From assembly GCF_018132105.1 (NCBI RefSeq), contig NZ_JWHL01000015.1, forward strand, positions 1 through 62,281: DNA of 62,281 nucleotides, in the 5' to 3' direction. The position numbers were made by a program, and so were the translations under genes. The notes beneath the pieces are model-generated. The model searched no databases. It was given only the letters and a program-made list of their open reading frames with translations, and was not told the DNA's origin. Below are positions 50,628-59,423 of the stretch, piece after piece. Origin of the DNA: Methanocalculus chunghsingensis (GTDB lineage Archaea; Halobacteriota; Methanomicrobia; Methanomicrobiales; Methanocorpusculaceae). Every line of letters begins with the position of its first letter. The first letter of the stretch is position 1.

Positions 50628-51425
50628 ATGAAACGTCAATATCTCCCGGTTCTCCTTGTGCATGGCTGGAAGAGCCGGCCCCGCATCTGGAGAGATCTCA
50701 TCACCCGGCTCACCGACCATGGAATCCCGGCATGGGCATTTGCCTATACAGACGACCATCCCGAAACCGTCGCCACTGACCTCCGGAGATTCATCGCTGC
50801 AAAACGAAAAGAGTCCGGGTATAGCGGTGATATCGATATCATCACCCATTCGATGGGAACCCATATCACCCGGTACCTCCTTGAGGTCATCGATGGGAGT
50901 ACGAAAGAGGAAACCGTTCGCAATCTGATCGGGATCGGGCCGCCAAACAACGGATCATCGATGGCCGAGCTCTTCTGCGATGCTGTTCACGGCGAAGAGA
51001 TGATCAACAGGCTTGCAGGCGCCTTTGTCCCGAAAGGCTACATCCCCGACGGGGACGCACTCGTCCAGGAGGTCCGGCCACGGAGCCCGACGATGAAGAG
51101 GCTCAGAAGAACCGGTCTTCGGGATGATATCACCTACCGTTTCATCCTTGGAGAGAACCTTACCCGATCAGCAGCATTCTTTCCGGTCTTCGGAGGCAGA
51201 ACCCCGGTCTATGGGGAGGACGGAGAGTGGAAGACGACCTGGGCTGGTGACGGGGTTATCCCGCATACGGACTCCATCATGGCAGGCGGAACATACGAGG
51301 TTCTGCCATCTGATCCGCTTCTTCTCACAGAGCGACCCTGGCTGTACTGCCACACCACCCTCCCGGGAAATCCCGAGGTCATCAGCCGGATTCTCCGCCA
51401 CCTCACCGGGCCAGAGGGGAAATAG
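50628..51425 (+). CDS. Alpha/beta hydrolase, lipase-like
   Basis: 265 residues. Oxyanion-loop motif LLVHGWKSRPRIWRDLITRL, nucleophile elbow IITHSMGTHITRYLLE (GxSxG-like HSMGT) and a following GIGPPNNGSSMAELF, typical of PGAP1/lipase-class-2-like hydrolases. The likely acid and His lie in GDGVIPHTDSI and YCHTTLPGNPEV. It would cleave an ester or amide; the substrate is unknown. No signal peptide. It follows the NapH-like gene closely and is probably co-transcribed. Confidence 0.85.
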   Translation: MKRQYLPVLLVHGWKSRPRIWRDLITRLTDHGIPAWAFAYTDDHPETVATDLRRFIAAKRKESGYSGDIDIITHSMGTHITRYLLEVIDGSTKEETVRNLIGIGPPNNGSSMAELFCDAVHGEEMINRLAGAFVPKGYIPDGDALVQEVRPRSPTMKRLRRTGLRDDITYRFILGENLTRSAAFFPVFGGRTPVYGEDGEWKTTWAGDGVIPHTDSIMAGGTYEVLPSDPLLLTERPWLYCHTTLPGNPEVISRILRHLTGPEGK

Positions 51426-51469
51426 TCCCGAAAAACTGAAAGATCCATCCCGGTCTGGCGTGTGAGACA

Positions 51470-51483
51470 TTTATATATAATAG
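51470..51483 (+). promoter_or_regulatory. TATA box of the stress-protein pair
   Basis: TTTATATATAATAG upstream of the genes at 51557 and 51963. It lies about 75-90 bases before the first start codon, so the transcript has a leader with a ribosome binding site (AAGGTGA six bases before ATG). Confidence 0.5.
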
Positions 51484-51556
51484 ATGATATAGGGGAGGAT
51501 AGCCTCTGAGATTCGTGTATAATCATACCATAGACAGAGGCATGGAAGGTGAACCT

Positions 51557-51946
51557 ATGGCAGACGACGTAATAAACGACATGAAAAAGAAGACGGCAGA
51601 TGCACTCGAAGAAGCGGCAAGGAGGCTGAGGGAGTCGGAGGAGTCGATGAGCGGCGAGGAGATCTGGGATATCGTCCATGATGCCGAGGGAAAGCTGCAG
51701 GAGGTTGTTCCAAAGAAGATCGAAAAGGCAGAGGAGGCCACCGAAGAGGCGGGCGAGGATATCAGAAAGAAACTCCATGATGCAGAGGAGAAACTTCGCT
51801 CCTATGTGGAAGGAGAACATGCCGGGATCGAGAAGAAGGTCCGGTCGGTTGAGGGCTTCGTATCAGAAAACCCGATCCCGGCAGTCGCCATCGCCGCCGG
51901 TGCAGGCCTCCTCTTCGGACTGATCGCAGCAAAGCTCCGTGACTGA
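51557..51946 (+). CDS. DUF883/YtxH-like stress-associated protein
   Basis: 129 residues from the ATG at 51557, which has AAGGTGA at the right distance; an ATG at 51542 is less favoured. Charged amphipathic helices (ADALEEAARRLRESEESMSG, KIEKAEEATEEAGEDIRKKL) lead to a C-terminal hydrophobic Gly/Ala segment, NPIPAVAIAAGAGLLFGLIA, ending KLRD. This is the layout of ElaB/YqjD/DUF883 proteins, which anchor to the inner membrane and are induced in stress or stationary phase. The next gene has the same NHPIAAIASAFGAGAVIGL segment. Confidence 0.75.
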   Translation: MADDVINDMKKKTADALEEAARRLRESEESMSGEEIWDIVHDAEGKLQEVVPKKIEKAEEATEEAGEDIRKKLHDAEEKLRSYVEGEHAGIEKKVRSVEGFVSENPIPAVAIAAGAGLLFGLIAAKLRD

Positions 51947-51962
51947 CGCAGGGAGGAAAAGG

Positions 51963-52238
51963 ATGAACGAGCAGATCGGGAAGAAGGAGATCCCACACAA
52001 AACCAGGAGTTGCATCAGGAATCATCCCATCGCCGCCATTGCATCTGCATTTGGCGCAGGAGCAGTGATAGGTCTGATGATCGGCGGAGGAGGGCGAACC
52101 CGTACCGGCACTGGTCAGAAAGGAGGGGGTCTCCTCTCATGGACGTTTGCCCGTGCAACCCCGCTCGTCATTTCATATATGACAAGCCTCATCATGCCAT
52201 ATCTCTTCTTTCTCCTCTTTAGGCGAAAAAGAGGCTGA
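51963..52238 (+). CDS. Small membrane protein related to the DUF883-like neighbour
   Basis: 91 residues from the ATG at 51963, with GGAGG six bases upstream. It begins MNEQIGKKEIPHKTRSCIRN, then HPIAAIASAFGAGAVIGLMI, which mirrors the C-terminal anchor of the preceding protein, then a Gly-rich loop and a second hydrophobic helix (LVISYMTSLIMPYLFFLLF) ending RRKRG. It is probably a second component of the same membrane-associated stress system. Gap of 16 bases to the upstream gene. Confidence 0.75.
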   Translation: MNEQIGKKEIPHKTRSCIRNHPIAAIASAFGAGAVIGLMIGGGGRTRTGTGQKGGGLLSWTFARATPLVISYMTSLIMPYLFFLLFRRKRG

Positions 52239-52361
52239 AAAGCCACCACTTTTTTCTTCGGAGATTGGTCCACACCCGTACGTTGCGACACCTGATTCCC
52301 GTTCTTTTATCATCCCCCTGGCGACTGCACTGATCTCCGGCAGAGGGGGGAGAAAACGCTA

Positions 52362-54005
52362 TCAGATCCGATCCGTTTCTTCCGTACCCGGCAGCGATCT
52401 CCGCCAGCGCCCCTCCGGAACGTGAATGAGAAACCTCGCCCCCTCACCATAGCGGCCATCCTCTTCGATAGTTATACCAGTGATGGCGAGTATCTCCTTT
52501 ACGAGATAGAGCCCAAATCCATGGCTCCTCCCAAACGACGGTTTGAAGATGGATTTTTTCCTATTGTCGGGGACACCCGGACCATCATCCTCGATGGAGA
52601 TGATCAGATCTGCTCCTGCCTCATATGCAGACCATCGCAGGTATGTCGCCCCTCTGGCGTGAAAGAGAGCGTTCTGTGTCAGGTTGTGGATGATCTTTGG
52701 AAGCATCGGATCGGTGAGGATCCCGACATCCGGGAGATCATTACGGAGGGAGAGGCTGCCCGCCTTCACTATCGGGGCTGAAACCGAGGTAACCAGGGAT
52801 CGGACCATATGCCATGCAGGGGCCTGAAGACCCATATCCTGGTAGTCCTTGGTGAATTCAAGTTTTCTCTGGATTGAGACCATCTGTTCATTCAATTTCT
52901 GAAAAGTTGACTTCACCTCATCGGAGAGGGGGAGATCGCCTGCAAGACCAAGATACGCGACCACGACCGTCACGTCATTGAGGATATCATGCCGGGTGAT
53001 TGCGGTGAGGAGGTTGATTTTTTTGTTTGCAAGGGCAAGTGCCTCCTGCATCTCCCTGAGTCGAAGTATCACCCCGTCCTTCTCCTCGTTTGCAACAAGA
53101 AGCTGCTGATAGATCCGTGCATTCATCATCGCAAGACCAAAGACGGGGAGGAGAAATTCGACAGTGTTCCGGTATCGCTCTGTATGCTCAGGTGTGGAAA
53201 AACCATCCATCCGGAACCATGCCATCAACTCAGGCCCGTTTCTGATCGGAAGAATGATTCCATCAGTACCTTCTGGAAACGGAGTATATTGATATTCGAT
53301 GACTGAAGGAGAGAAGAGGAGGAGAAGAAGATTCTCTATCCTGACAGATATCTCATCCATCGTCGTTGCATTTGCAATATCACTGAGGAGATCGAAGGCC
53401 ATGGTATAGTCTGCAACCTGTGATTCGAGATTCTGGCATTTTATACCATTATTCAACCTCTCTGCCTTAAGATTGGCTGAGAGGAGTTCCATCCTGAGCC
53501 TGAGAGAGAAGATGGAGAGATCAACCGGATACGTCTCAGGTTCTGCACCAATCTCCGCTGCTATCATCGCTGCACCGGTATCAGCATCAGGATCATTTCG
53601 AGTACGAAGATGAACAAAACGGGTAATCCCGGCATCTTTCAGCTGAATTATTTCAGGGGAGAAAGGCGTCATAAACCCTGAGGTGACCATATAGACACCG
53701 GATCCGGAGAGACGCCCTAACTCTGCATCAGAGAGAAAAGCCTCAGGGGATCTGAGATGCACCACTTCCCGGCCTGCAGGTATCGGATGTGAGCAGCCAC
53801 AGCTTACAAGAATCAGGGATGACCCCTGGATTTCACGAAACGATCTCAGATATTCTCTTTTCCATTCTGTGGGATGCAAAGAGGTATGAGACGGGAAGGT
53901 GGTGACAGGAACACGCTCATAATCGGTCCCCCTCAGTGCGGCAATAACCTCATCCCTGAGATTTCTGCAGACAAGGATTCCGACAACCGTTTCCTGTTGG
54001 TTCAT
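52362..54005 (-). CDS. Histidine kinase with DUF1638-like N-terminal domain
   Basis: 547 residues, soluble. Residues about 1-165 (VVGILVCRNLRDEVIAAL, LILVSCGCSHPIPAGREVVH) resemble DUF1638, a domain encoded near corrinoid methyltransferases in methanogens. A GAF-like region follows (about 205-310), then H-box ITRHDILNDVTVVVAYLGLA, N-box IIHNLTQNALFHARG, G1 EDDGPGVPDNRKKSIFKPS and G2 HGFGLYLVKEILAITGI. The tail IEEDGRYGEGARFLIHVPEG matches three other kinases here. It overlaps the MtaA-like gene by four bases and is last in an operon with the corrinoid protein, so it probably senses methyl-corrinoid status. Confidence 0.85.
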   Translation of the reverse strand: MNQQETVVGILVCRNLRDEVIAALRGTDYERVPVTTFPSHTSLHPTEWKREYLRSFREIQGSSLILVSCGCSHPIPAGREVVHLRSPEAFLSDAELGRLSGSGVYMVTSGFMTPFSPEIIQLKDAGITRFVHLRTRNDPDADTGAAMIAAEIGAEPETYPVDLSIFSLRLRMELLSANLKAERLNNGIKCQNLESQVADYTMAFDLLSDIANATTMDEISVRIENLLLLLFSPSVIEYQYTPFPEGTDGIILPIRNGPELMAWFRMDGFSTPEHTERYRNTVEFLLPVFGLAMMNARIYQQLLVANEEKDGVILRLREMQEALALANKKINLLTAITRHDILNDVTVVVAYLGLAGDLPLSDEVKSTFQKLNEQMVSIQRKLEFTKDYQDMGLQAPAWHMVRSLVTSVSAPIVKAGSLSLRNDLPDVGILTDPMLPKIIHNLTQNALFHARGATYLRWSAYEAGADLIISIEDDGPGVPDNRKKSIFKPSFGRSHGFGLYLVKEILAITGITIEEDGRYGEGARFLIHVPEGRWRRSLPGTEETDRI

Positions 54006-55033
54006 GGCACCGGATATCTCCCATACAGATCTGCTGCATCCGCGATCGCCCTGATGACCGGGTCCTGAACCTGCCAGGGAATCTCGCCATGATTATCAGA
54101 GAGGATAAAGCCGCCACCAGGAGCCGCCATCTCGATCGCTTCCCTCACCTTCTGCGTGGCCGTGTCCATTGACCAGCGATGCATTGAAACCCCGTCAAGG
54201 TTTCCGATGATGGCAATCTCCCCTTTGAATGCTTCCTTCAGGTCGGCAAGGCTCTCAAGTGCAGAGACACCAACGGCGACCGCCCCGGACCCGATCAGAT
54301 CCTTGGCAATAGGAAGGGCTCTTCCAGAGGCAAGATGGTACGCAACAGGACCAGGAATCTCCCGGATAATCTCTTTTGCAATGGCAAGACCGGTCTTTCG
54401 GGCAAGTTCCGGAGGAATGATCGTCGGTGAAGAGACCGGATCGAAGTAGACGATGGCAGTAGCACCTGCCTCAATCTGGAGCGAGGCCCAGGTGATGCAA
54501 AACTCCCGGTTCACCTCCATCAGGCGCCAGAAGAGTGGATCTTCTGCAAGAAGGAGATCGAGATATCGTCCGAACCCAAGCTGCATTACGGGAAGAGAGA
54601 ATGGTGAGATGGCAACTCCGGCGATCGGAACGGTATCGCCGTACCGATCGGCGAGGATCCGGGTCGTTGTCAGCATCCGGAGAAGTGCCGGAGAGGTGGC
54701 AGGATCAGGAGCCTCAAGAGATTCAATATCCCGGATCGGGGGGGCTCCCGCGTTTGGAGGACCATCGTCAAAGAAGATGGTCTCCCCACCAAAAGCCTCT
54801 GCCTCTGCGGCACCATAGCAGAATCCGGTCATAATATCCCCTCCGTATCGTTTTCTGAGCCTTTCCTGCCCAAGGACAACGTTGGCGGGATCGCTATAGT
54901 ACTCCCGGATGGAAAGCCCGGTCTCCCGTGCACCATGCATGGTGAGATTGAGGATGAGAGGGACCCGATCCGCCTCGGTAAGGGAGAGGGCAGCCTCTGT
55001 TCGTTCAAGAGAGGTCATCTCACCATCCCTCAT
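54002..55033 (-). CDS. MtaA/uroporphyrinogen-decarboxylase-family protein
   Basis: 343 residues in the MtaA/CmuA/UroD fold: LTEADRVPLILNLTMHGARE, ISPFSLPVMQLGFGRYLDLL, AGATAIVYFDPVSSPTIIPP, AIIGNLDGVSMHRWSMDT. Such enzymes transfer methyl groups from a corrinoid protein to coenzyme M using zinc held by His-x-Cys and a later Cys. Here the first site reads YHLASGRAL (Cys replaced by Ala) and the late site reads FILSDNHGEIP without Cys, so the usual zinc site seems lost or changed. It overlaps both neighbours by four bases. It may act as a sensor partner, or use other ligands. Confidence 0.8.
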   Translation of the reverse strand: MRDGEMTSLERTEAALSLTEADRVPLILNLTMHGARETGLSIREYYSDPANVVLGQERLRKRYGGDIMTGFCYGAAEAEAFGGETIFFDDGPPNAGAPPIRDIESLEAPDPATSPALLRMLTTTRILADRYGDTVPIAGVAISPFSLPVMQLGFGRYLDLLLAEDPLFWRLMEVNREFCITWASLQIEAGATAIVYFDPVSSPTIIPPELARKTGLAIAKEIIREIPGPVAYHLASGRALPIAKDLIGSGAVAVGVSALESLADLKEAFKGEIAIIGNLDGVSMHRWSMDTATQKVREAIEMAAPGGGFILSDNHGEIPWQVQDPVIRAIADAADLYGRYPVP

Positions 55034-55671
55034 GAAGAGGCACCCCCGACTAGTGAAACGGCCTCTGCTGCATCATGGGCAAAGGCATCTGCATCAACCT
55101 CCTCCCAGAGATGCTCATCAAAAAGAAAAGGAGCTCCCCCGACGATCACCCTGACAGAGAGGCCTGCCTCTTTCAAAGAAGCAGTGAGCTCCCGTACTTT
55201 CAGGGCTGCCCGAAGCATCAGTGCCGAGATGAAGATAACCTCAATTCCATCATCTTTGATCTTTTCCAGAAGATCCGAAACAGTAAGACCGGCACCATAG
55301 TCGATGACCCGGTACCCTGAAGCATGAAGGGCGGTCATGACCGTCTCTTTTCCAAGAGTATGGTAATCCTCGAGGACTCCAATACCGATCACCGGCTGAT
55401 CAGGCCGGATCCCGGAGGATGGAACCGGGAGAGAGCGGATAAATTCCTCGCATATCCTCCCGCTGACATATACCTGAGAGAGAGACGCCTCCCCGTCAGC
55501 CCATTTCACCCCGATCGATCTGAGTGCCGGCTCGACGACATCACTGATGCACTGATATGGCTCATCCATGCTGCAGGAATCCTTGAGGATCTTCCGGGCA
55601 CCGACACGGTCAGATGAAAGAAGGGCCATCTCAAGTACAACTGCAGGAGGTGCAGCTTTCCCACTCTTCAT
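55030..55671 (-). CDS. Corrinoid-binding protein (MtaC/MttC-like)
   Basis: 213 residues: a helical cap (about 1-85) and a B12-binding Rossmann domain with the lower-ligand motif DYHTLG (DxHxxG), then EVIFISALMLRAALKVRELT and VRVIVGGAPFLFDEHLWEEV with the GG motif. It should bind cobalamin base-off with His. In methylotrophic methanogens such proteins carry methyl groups between substrate-specific MtaB-like enzymes and MtaA; no MtaB-like gene is here. First gene of an overlapping operon with the MtaA-like protein and the DUF1638-like kinase. Confidence 0.9.
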   Translation of the reverse strand: MKSGKAAPPAVVLEMALLSSDRVGARKILKDSCSMDEPYQCISDVVEPALRSIGVKWADGEASLSQVYVSGRICEEFIRSLPVPSSGIRPDQPVIGIGVLEDYHTLGKETVMTALHASGYRVIDYGAGLTVSDLLEKIKDDGIEVIFISALMLRAALKVRELTASLKEAGLSVRVIVGGAPFLFDEHLWEEVDADAFAHDAAEAVSLVGGASS

Positions 55672-55797
55672 ACTTTTTCATCGCTGCTTTCATAGATAAA
55701 CATTTGGAGGAGCCTTTGTACTCTTCCATTGATGATCATGATTTTATCCGATACAATCCCCAGGAATAGATGGATACCAGGGGAAGACCCCGGAATA

Positions 55798-56139
55798 TCA
55801 TCTCCTGACAACCTTCAGAAGACCCCCGATAACCAGACAGATGAAAGCAGGCCCTGCATATCCGAATATCGAAAGAAGAATAATAAAACCCGAGATGATC
55901 ATCAGCCACCCACCGAGGAAGTTATCACGGGTACTCCCCCCGATGATACCCCCCATCGAGAAGACAAAGGCAATAAGTCCGGTTAGAACGACATCCGAAA
56001 ATCCTACCGCTGAGAATCCCCCTATACCCCCTGCACCCATCTCAAAGAAAAACCCGATGAGATGGTAAAATGCAGCCCCGATACCAAGGAAGCCCCCGAT
56101 CAGTCCAAGCCAGAACGACGGGGCATAGGGTTTGGTCAT
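55798..56139 (-). CDS. Four-helix small membrane protein
   Basis: 113 residues with four hydrophobic helices (about 8-28, 40-58, 62-82 and 88-108) rich in Gly: FWLGLIGGFLGIGAAFYHLI, FFEMGAGGIGGFSAVGFSDV, FSMGGIIGGSTRDNFLGGWL. I recall similar DUF4064-like membrane proteins in archaea and bacteria, but the assignment is tentative. Apparently monocistronic between the corrinoid operon and the degraded region at 56.2 kb. Confidence 0.6.
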   Translation of the reverse strand: MTKPYAPSFWLGLIGGFLGIGAAFYHLIGFFFEMGAGGIGGFSAVGFSDVVLTGLIAFVFSMGGIIGGSTRDNFLGGWLMIISGFIILLSIFGYAGPAFICLVIGGLLKVVRR

Positions 56140-56245
56140 AGCAGTAGAGGGGGTGGAGAGGAGATAGCAGTATCTGTCTCTCGTTTCTCTCTTCTACGTA
56201 CTGGTTGAGTAGCAGGCACAGGGTTTCCCCAGGATGTACGTGATC

Positions 56246-56371
56246 TCAGGACAATTTTTGTCCCATCGCCCGCTGCTGTGTAAGCCACTCTCTTGCACAG
56301 CCTTCCTCGCAATAATATCGATCTTTTATGATGCAGTCTTGATTTACTGAAAAGGGAGCTATGTGAGGATA
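56246..56371 (-). other. Small start-less ORF with zinc-ribbon-like end
   Basis: Directly after the stop of the Fic remnant, in the same frame, about 41 codons stay open and end DRYYCEEGCAREWLTQQRAM, then GQKLS and stop. The CxxxC pattern with a following helix resembles small zinc-binding proteins. There is no start codon other than by read-through. It may be a fragment of another lost gene or of the original Fic C-terminus. Confidence 0.25.
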
Positions 56372-57584
56372 TTATTCCCTATAGATGGAAAAGTTTGGAT
56401 TGGATGATTGCCGGTAGAAGAAGAGAAACTCTTTCCCGACCTTTCTCTTCAATAGATATCCTGCATCGACAAGGTCAAGGAGATCAGTTCGTGCTGTTGC
56501 ATAGGCGACATTGTGCATCCCAGAGACTGCCTTAATCGTCATCGGGCGATCCCGATCTTTCATCATCAGTTCGAGAATCGCAACCTGGCGGAGATTCAGA
56601 TCATCTGATGATTCAGGAGGGGTGATCATATTCGGCAACTCCTTCGGTTTTACATCCATATATTGGCGGAGATCAGCGATCGACTCATCGATCACCCTGA
56701 TAACATATCTGATGAAATACGTCAGATCAAAGGTATCAGTCCTGGTGTAGAGGTATGCCCGTTTATACTGCCCCCGTGTATCATAGATCCTCCGCGAGAT
56801 TGGCATATATTCAAAGATCCGGTAGTCATTCTTCAGGACATACAAGTAGAATACCGTCCGGGCCGTCCTCCCATTCCCATCATTGAAAGGGTAAATATAC
56901 CCGATGAGAAAATGAAGGATGATCCCTTTTACGAGCGGATGAATGAAGCGATCACCTTGTGTATTGGCAAAACGGCAGAGTGCATCAAGGAGATCAGGAA
57001 TTTGGGCATATGGGGGGGGGGTGTGGAGTATGGTGCCGGAACTGTCACTGACGATGATCTCATCATTATCCCGGAAGCGACCGAATCTCCTTCATTGTCC
57101 GGTATCCATTGGAGATCATCTGCTCGTCACGGTTTTTTGGCTTTCTCTCTTCCTCAAGCATCCTGCGGGCACCCAGTCGTGGCGTTGCTGCACCCTCAAG
57201 CTGGTTGGAGGAGATCGCCTCCTCCATCAGTGACCTGATGATATGGCGCTCCCTGTCATGATCGGCTGAATCGACAATCGCAGAGAGATTCCCCCCGGCA
57301 GTCTTGTCAATCTGATGAAGAACCTCCAGACAGCGATCAGGAAGTGTATAGCGAAAAGAGAGACCCGGGAGTGTCAGCGATCCCGTACCTTCACGTCGGA
57401 AGAGTTTCATCAGCGTCCAGATATCATGTGGGTCGGCCGGGAGATCACGGTATCGGATCGCATCCCAGTGGAGATACCGGTAGTTTGCTTCATGCACAAC
57501 CTCGATCACCGTCGGATCTGAGAGATGAGTCATTGCCCGTATCATATCATTATCAGTTATCCGGGGAAGAACAGGGACCTTCAT
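56372..57584 (-). pseudogene. Fic-family protein gene with internal deletion and lost active-site His
   Basis: The N-terminal frame (57066-57584) encodes a Fic_N region and the start of the Fic core up to GYRTMKEIR, then stops at SLPG. A second frame resumes at GRFRDNDEIIVSDSSGTILH (57077 downwards) and runs to 56372 through TPPPYAQIPDLLDALCRFAN, the Fic motif and a C-terminal winged helix. Between the two, about 33 residues normally found before the GRFR segment are missing, so the break is an out-of-frame deletion. The motif reads YIYPFNDGNGRTARTVFYLY: Tyr replaces the catalytic His of HPFxDGNGR. The gene is dead as an AMPylase. The downstream winged helix remains intact. Confidence 0.8.
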
Positions 57585-57667
57585 ATGATTGACTCACTAC
57601 AGCGATACCGGTATTTATTGGACGGGGAAAATATATCATTTACTATGAATTTGTAGGGAGTTGATAG

Positions 57668-58168
57668 ATATCACCATATCAAACATACAATCGGCTGATA
57701 CAGCTCACCGAAACACGTGAAAGGAACCCTGAGACAAATAGTATCAGGAGATTCACCAGCAGAAAAGGAGGAAATACAAAGGTTCTCATCAAAGACGAGA
57801 ATGGCTGGAAGAACTGCATTGAGAATTTTTTTGCTCTCTATGAAGACAGAAACGACAGATACAGGATAATTCTCTGCCTTGATGATGATCAGCAGACCCG
57901 GGAACGCCTAAAAAAAGAGACACAAAAGAGATTCCGAAAAGATATCTTCCTTGAGCAGTCAGAATACTCTTTTCAGACCAAGGATGAGATGAAGCATCTT
58001 GTCTTCTTCATACCAGGCTCTCTTGAGACACAGCTGAAGCAGGTCACTGGAAAAAATCCGGATCTCAAAGGAGATGAGGGAAGACGCATCCTCACCTCAT
58101 TCATCGACCAGTGCCAAAGAGAAGACACTCCATGGCTTTCAGCCCTTGAATCACTCCTCTCCAGCTGA
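57668..58168 (+). pseudogene. Start-less TOPRIM-like ORF
   Basis: A 167-codon frame without ATG, GTG or TTG before about codon 110, ending at 58168. Coding character is convincing from about 57770: KVLIKDENGWKNCIENFFAL, YEDRNDRYRIILCLDDDQQT, ERLKKETQKRFRKDIFLEQS, KHLVFFIPGSLETQLKQVTG, and WLSALESLLSS. The LCLDDD motif and GxxK-type lead resemble TOPRIM-like nuclease partners (DUF3226/DUF4276-like). The 5' end is probably lost, leaving a remnant of a two-gene defence module. The family guess is tentative. Confidence 0.5.
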
Positions 58169-58170
58169 GA

Positions 58171-59382
58171 TTACCCTCTCCCAAGCTCCTTATGTGCCTT
58201 TGCGAGGTGCTGGGCCGCCAGTGCCCCAAGGAGCGACAGCTCCCCGGCAAGCACACCGGCCGCCACGATCTCGGCAAACGCCTTTGCATTGGCACCCGGC
58301 GGATCTCCGCCGCCTGCAACACCAAGGAGCGAGAGGCAGGCGGCCTGGGTCGCGATCCCGGTTCCACCGCCGACGGTTCCCACCTGTACCGCCGGGAGCG
58401 TCACCGCCACATACACCCCGCCATCCATCGGATCAGCGGTCGTGATGCAGGACGACCCTTCCACCACATGGGCGGGATCCTGGCCGCAGGCGATGTAGAG
58501 AGCCGCGATGATGTTTGCCGCATGGGCATTGAAGCCGATGGCGCCGGCACGGGCGGACCCGACCAGGTTCTTCCGGGTATTGACATCCAGAAGCGAAGCC
58601 GTATCGCACTTGAAGACATCCCTGATGAGATCGTCGGGGAGGAAGACCCCGGCGGTGACGGTCTTGCCCCTCCCCTCCACCAGGTTGATCGCAGCAGGCT
58701 TCTTATCGGTACACATATTCCCGGAGAGGGCGACCAGCCGGGCACCCGTCTCCCTCGCGATGAAGTCTGCCACCTTCTGGGAGGCGATCGTCACCATATT
58801 CATCCCCATGGCGTCTTTTGTATCGAACTCAAACCGGAGGAAGACGCTCGTCCCGACGACATAGGGGACCATGCCGAGGAACTCGCCATGCGAGGTCGTC
58901 GATTGAGCGATCTCTGCAATCTCCATCAGGTGATCTTCGGCAAATGCGACCACCTCATGGGCATGGGCAACAGAACCGGCTGCAAAGACCGGGGCACGGG
59001 TCATTCCGTCACGGAGGATCCGGACCTCGGCACCCCCGGCCTTTGAGATCGCAGAACAGCCCCGGTTCACCGATGCGACGAGAGCCCCTTCCGTCGTCGC
59101 AAGCGGAAGCCAGAACGAACCCTCCGCATACTCTCCGCAGACGGTGACCGGGCCTGCAACACCGACCGGGATCTGGACACAGCCGATCATATTCTCACAG
59201 TTCCGGGCAACGACCCGATCGATCGGGATCGTGTACTCACCAAGGGCCGCAAGATCGGTATTCGTCTCTCCTGCGATGAACTCCCGCCTGAGGCCGACCG
59301 CCTCATCGGGGGGGAGAACCTTCTCAAGTGCGTAGAGTTTCAGCTTCCCGGATCTGAGATCCGCACGATGATCATCCATCAT
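58171..59382 (-). CDS. hmgA: Hydroxymethylglutaryl-CoA reductase, class I
   Basis: 403 residues from the ATG at 59382 (an adjacent ATG at 59379 is equivalent), with GAGGGAG upstream; the frame runs to 59508 but would overlap the HNH-like gene. Motifs include CENMIGCVQIPVGVAGPVTV, LATTEGALVASVNRGCSAIS with catalytic Glu, DAMGMNMVTIASQKVADFIA with catalytic Asp, and the NADPH-binding GTVGGGTGIATQAACLSLLG. It reduces HMG-CoA to mevalonate with NADPH, the entry to isoprenoid ether lipids. Downstream of the HNH-like gene on the same strand. Confidence 0.96.
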   Translation of the reverse strand: MMDDHRADLRSGKLKLYALEKVLPPDEAVGLRREFIAGETNTDLAALGEYTIPIDRVVARNCENMIGCVQIPVGVAGPVTVCGEYAEGSFWLPLATTEGALVASVNRGCSAISKAGGAEVRILRDGMTRAPVFAAGSVAHAHEVVAFAEDHLMEIAEIAQSTTSHGEFLGMVPYVVGTSVFLRFEFDTKDAMGMNMVTIASQKVADFIARETGARLVALSGNMCTDKKPAAINLVEGRGKTVTAGVFLPDDLIRDVFKCDTASLLDVNTRKNLVGSARAGAIGFNAHAANIIAALYIACGQDPAHVVEGSSCITTADPMDGGVYVAVTLPAVQVGTVGGGTGIATQAACLSLLGVAGGGDPPGANAKAFAEIVAAGVLAGELSLLGALAAQHLAKAHKELGRG

Positions 59383-59423
59383 CAGGACTATCTCCCTCTT
59401 CGGCAATGTACCTTTGGAGGAGA

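Noticed and set aside
57012-57021. Ten-G run in the Fic remnant as the site of a frameshift or programmed slippage
   Set aside because: The conserved frame reads through it without change; the break lies about 55 bases away and involves a deletion.
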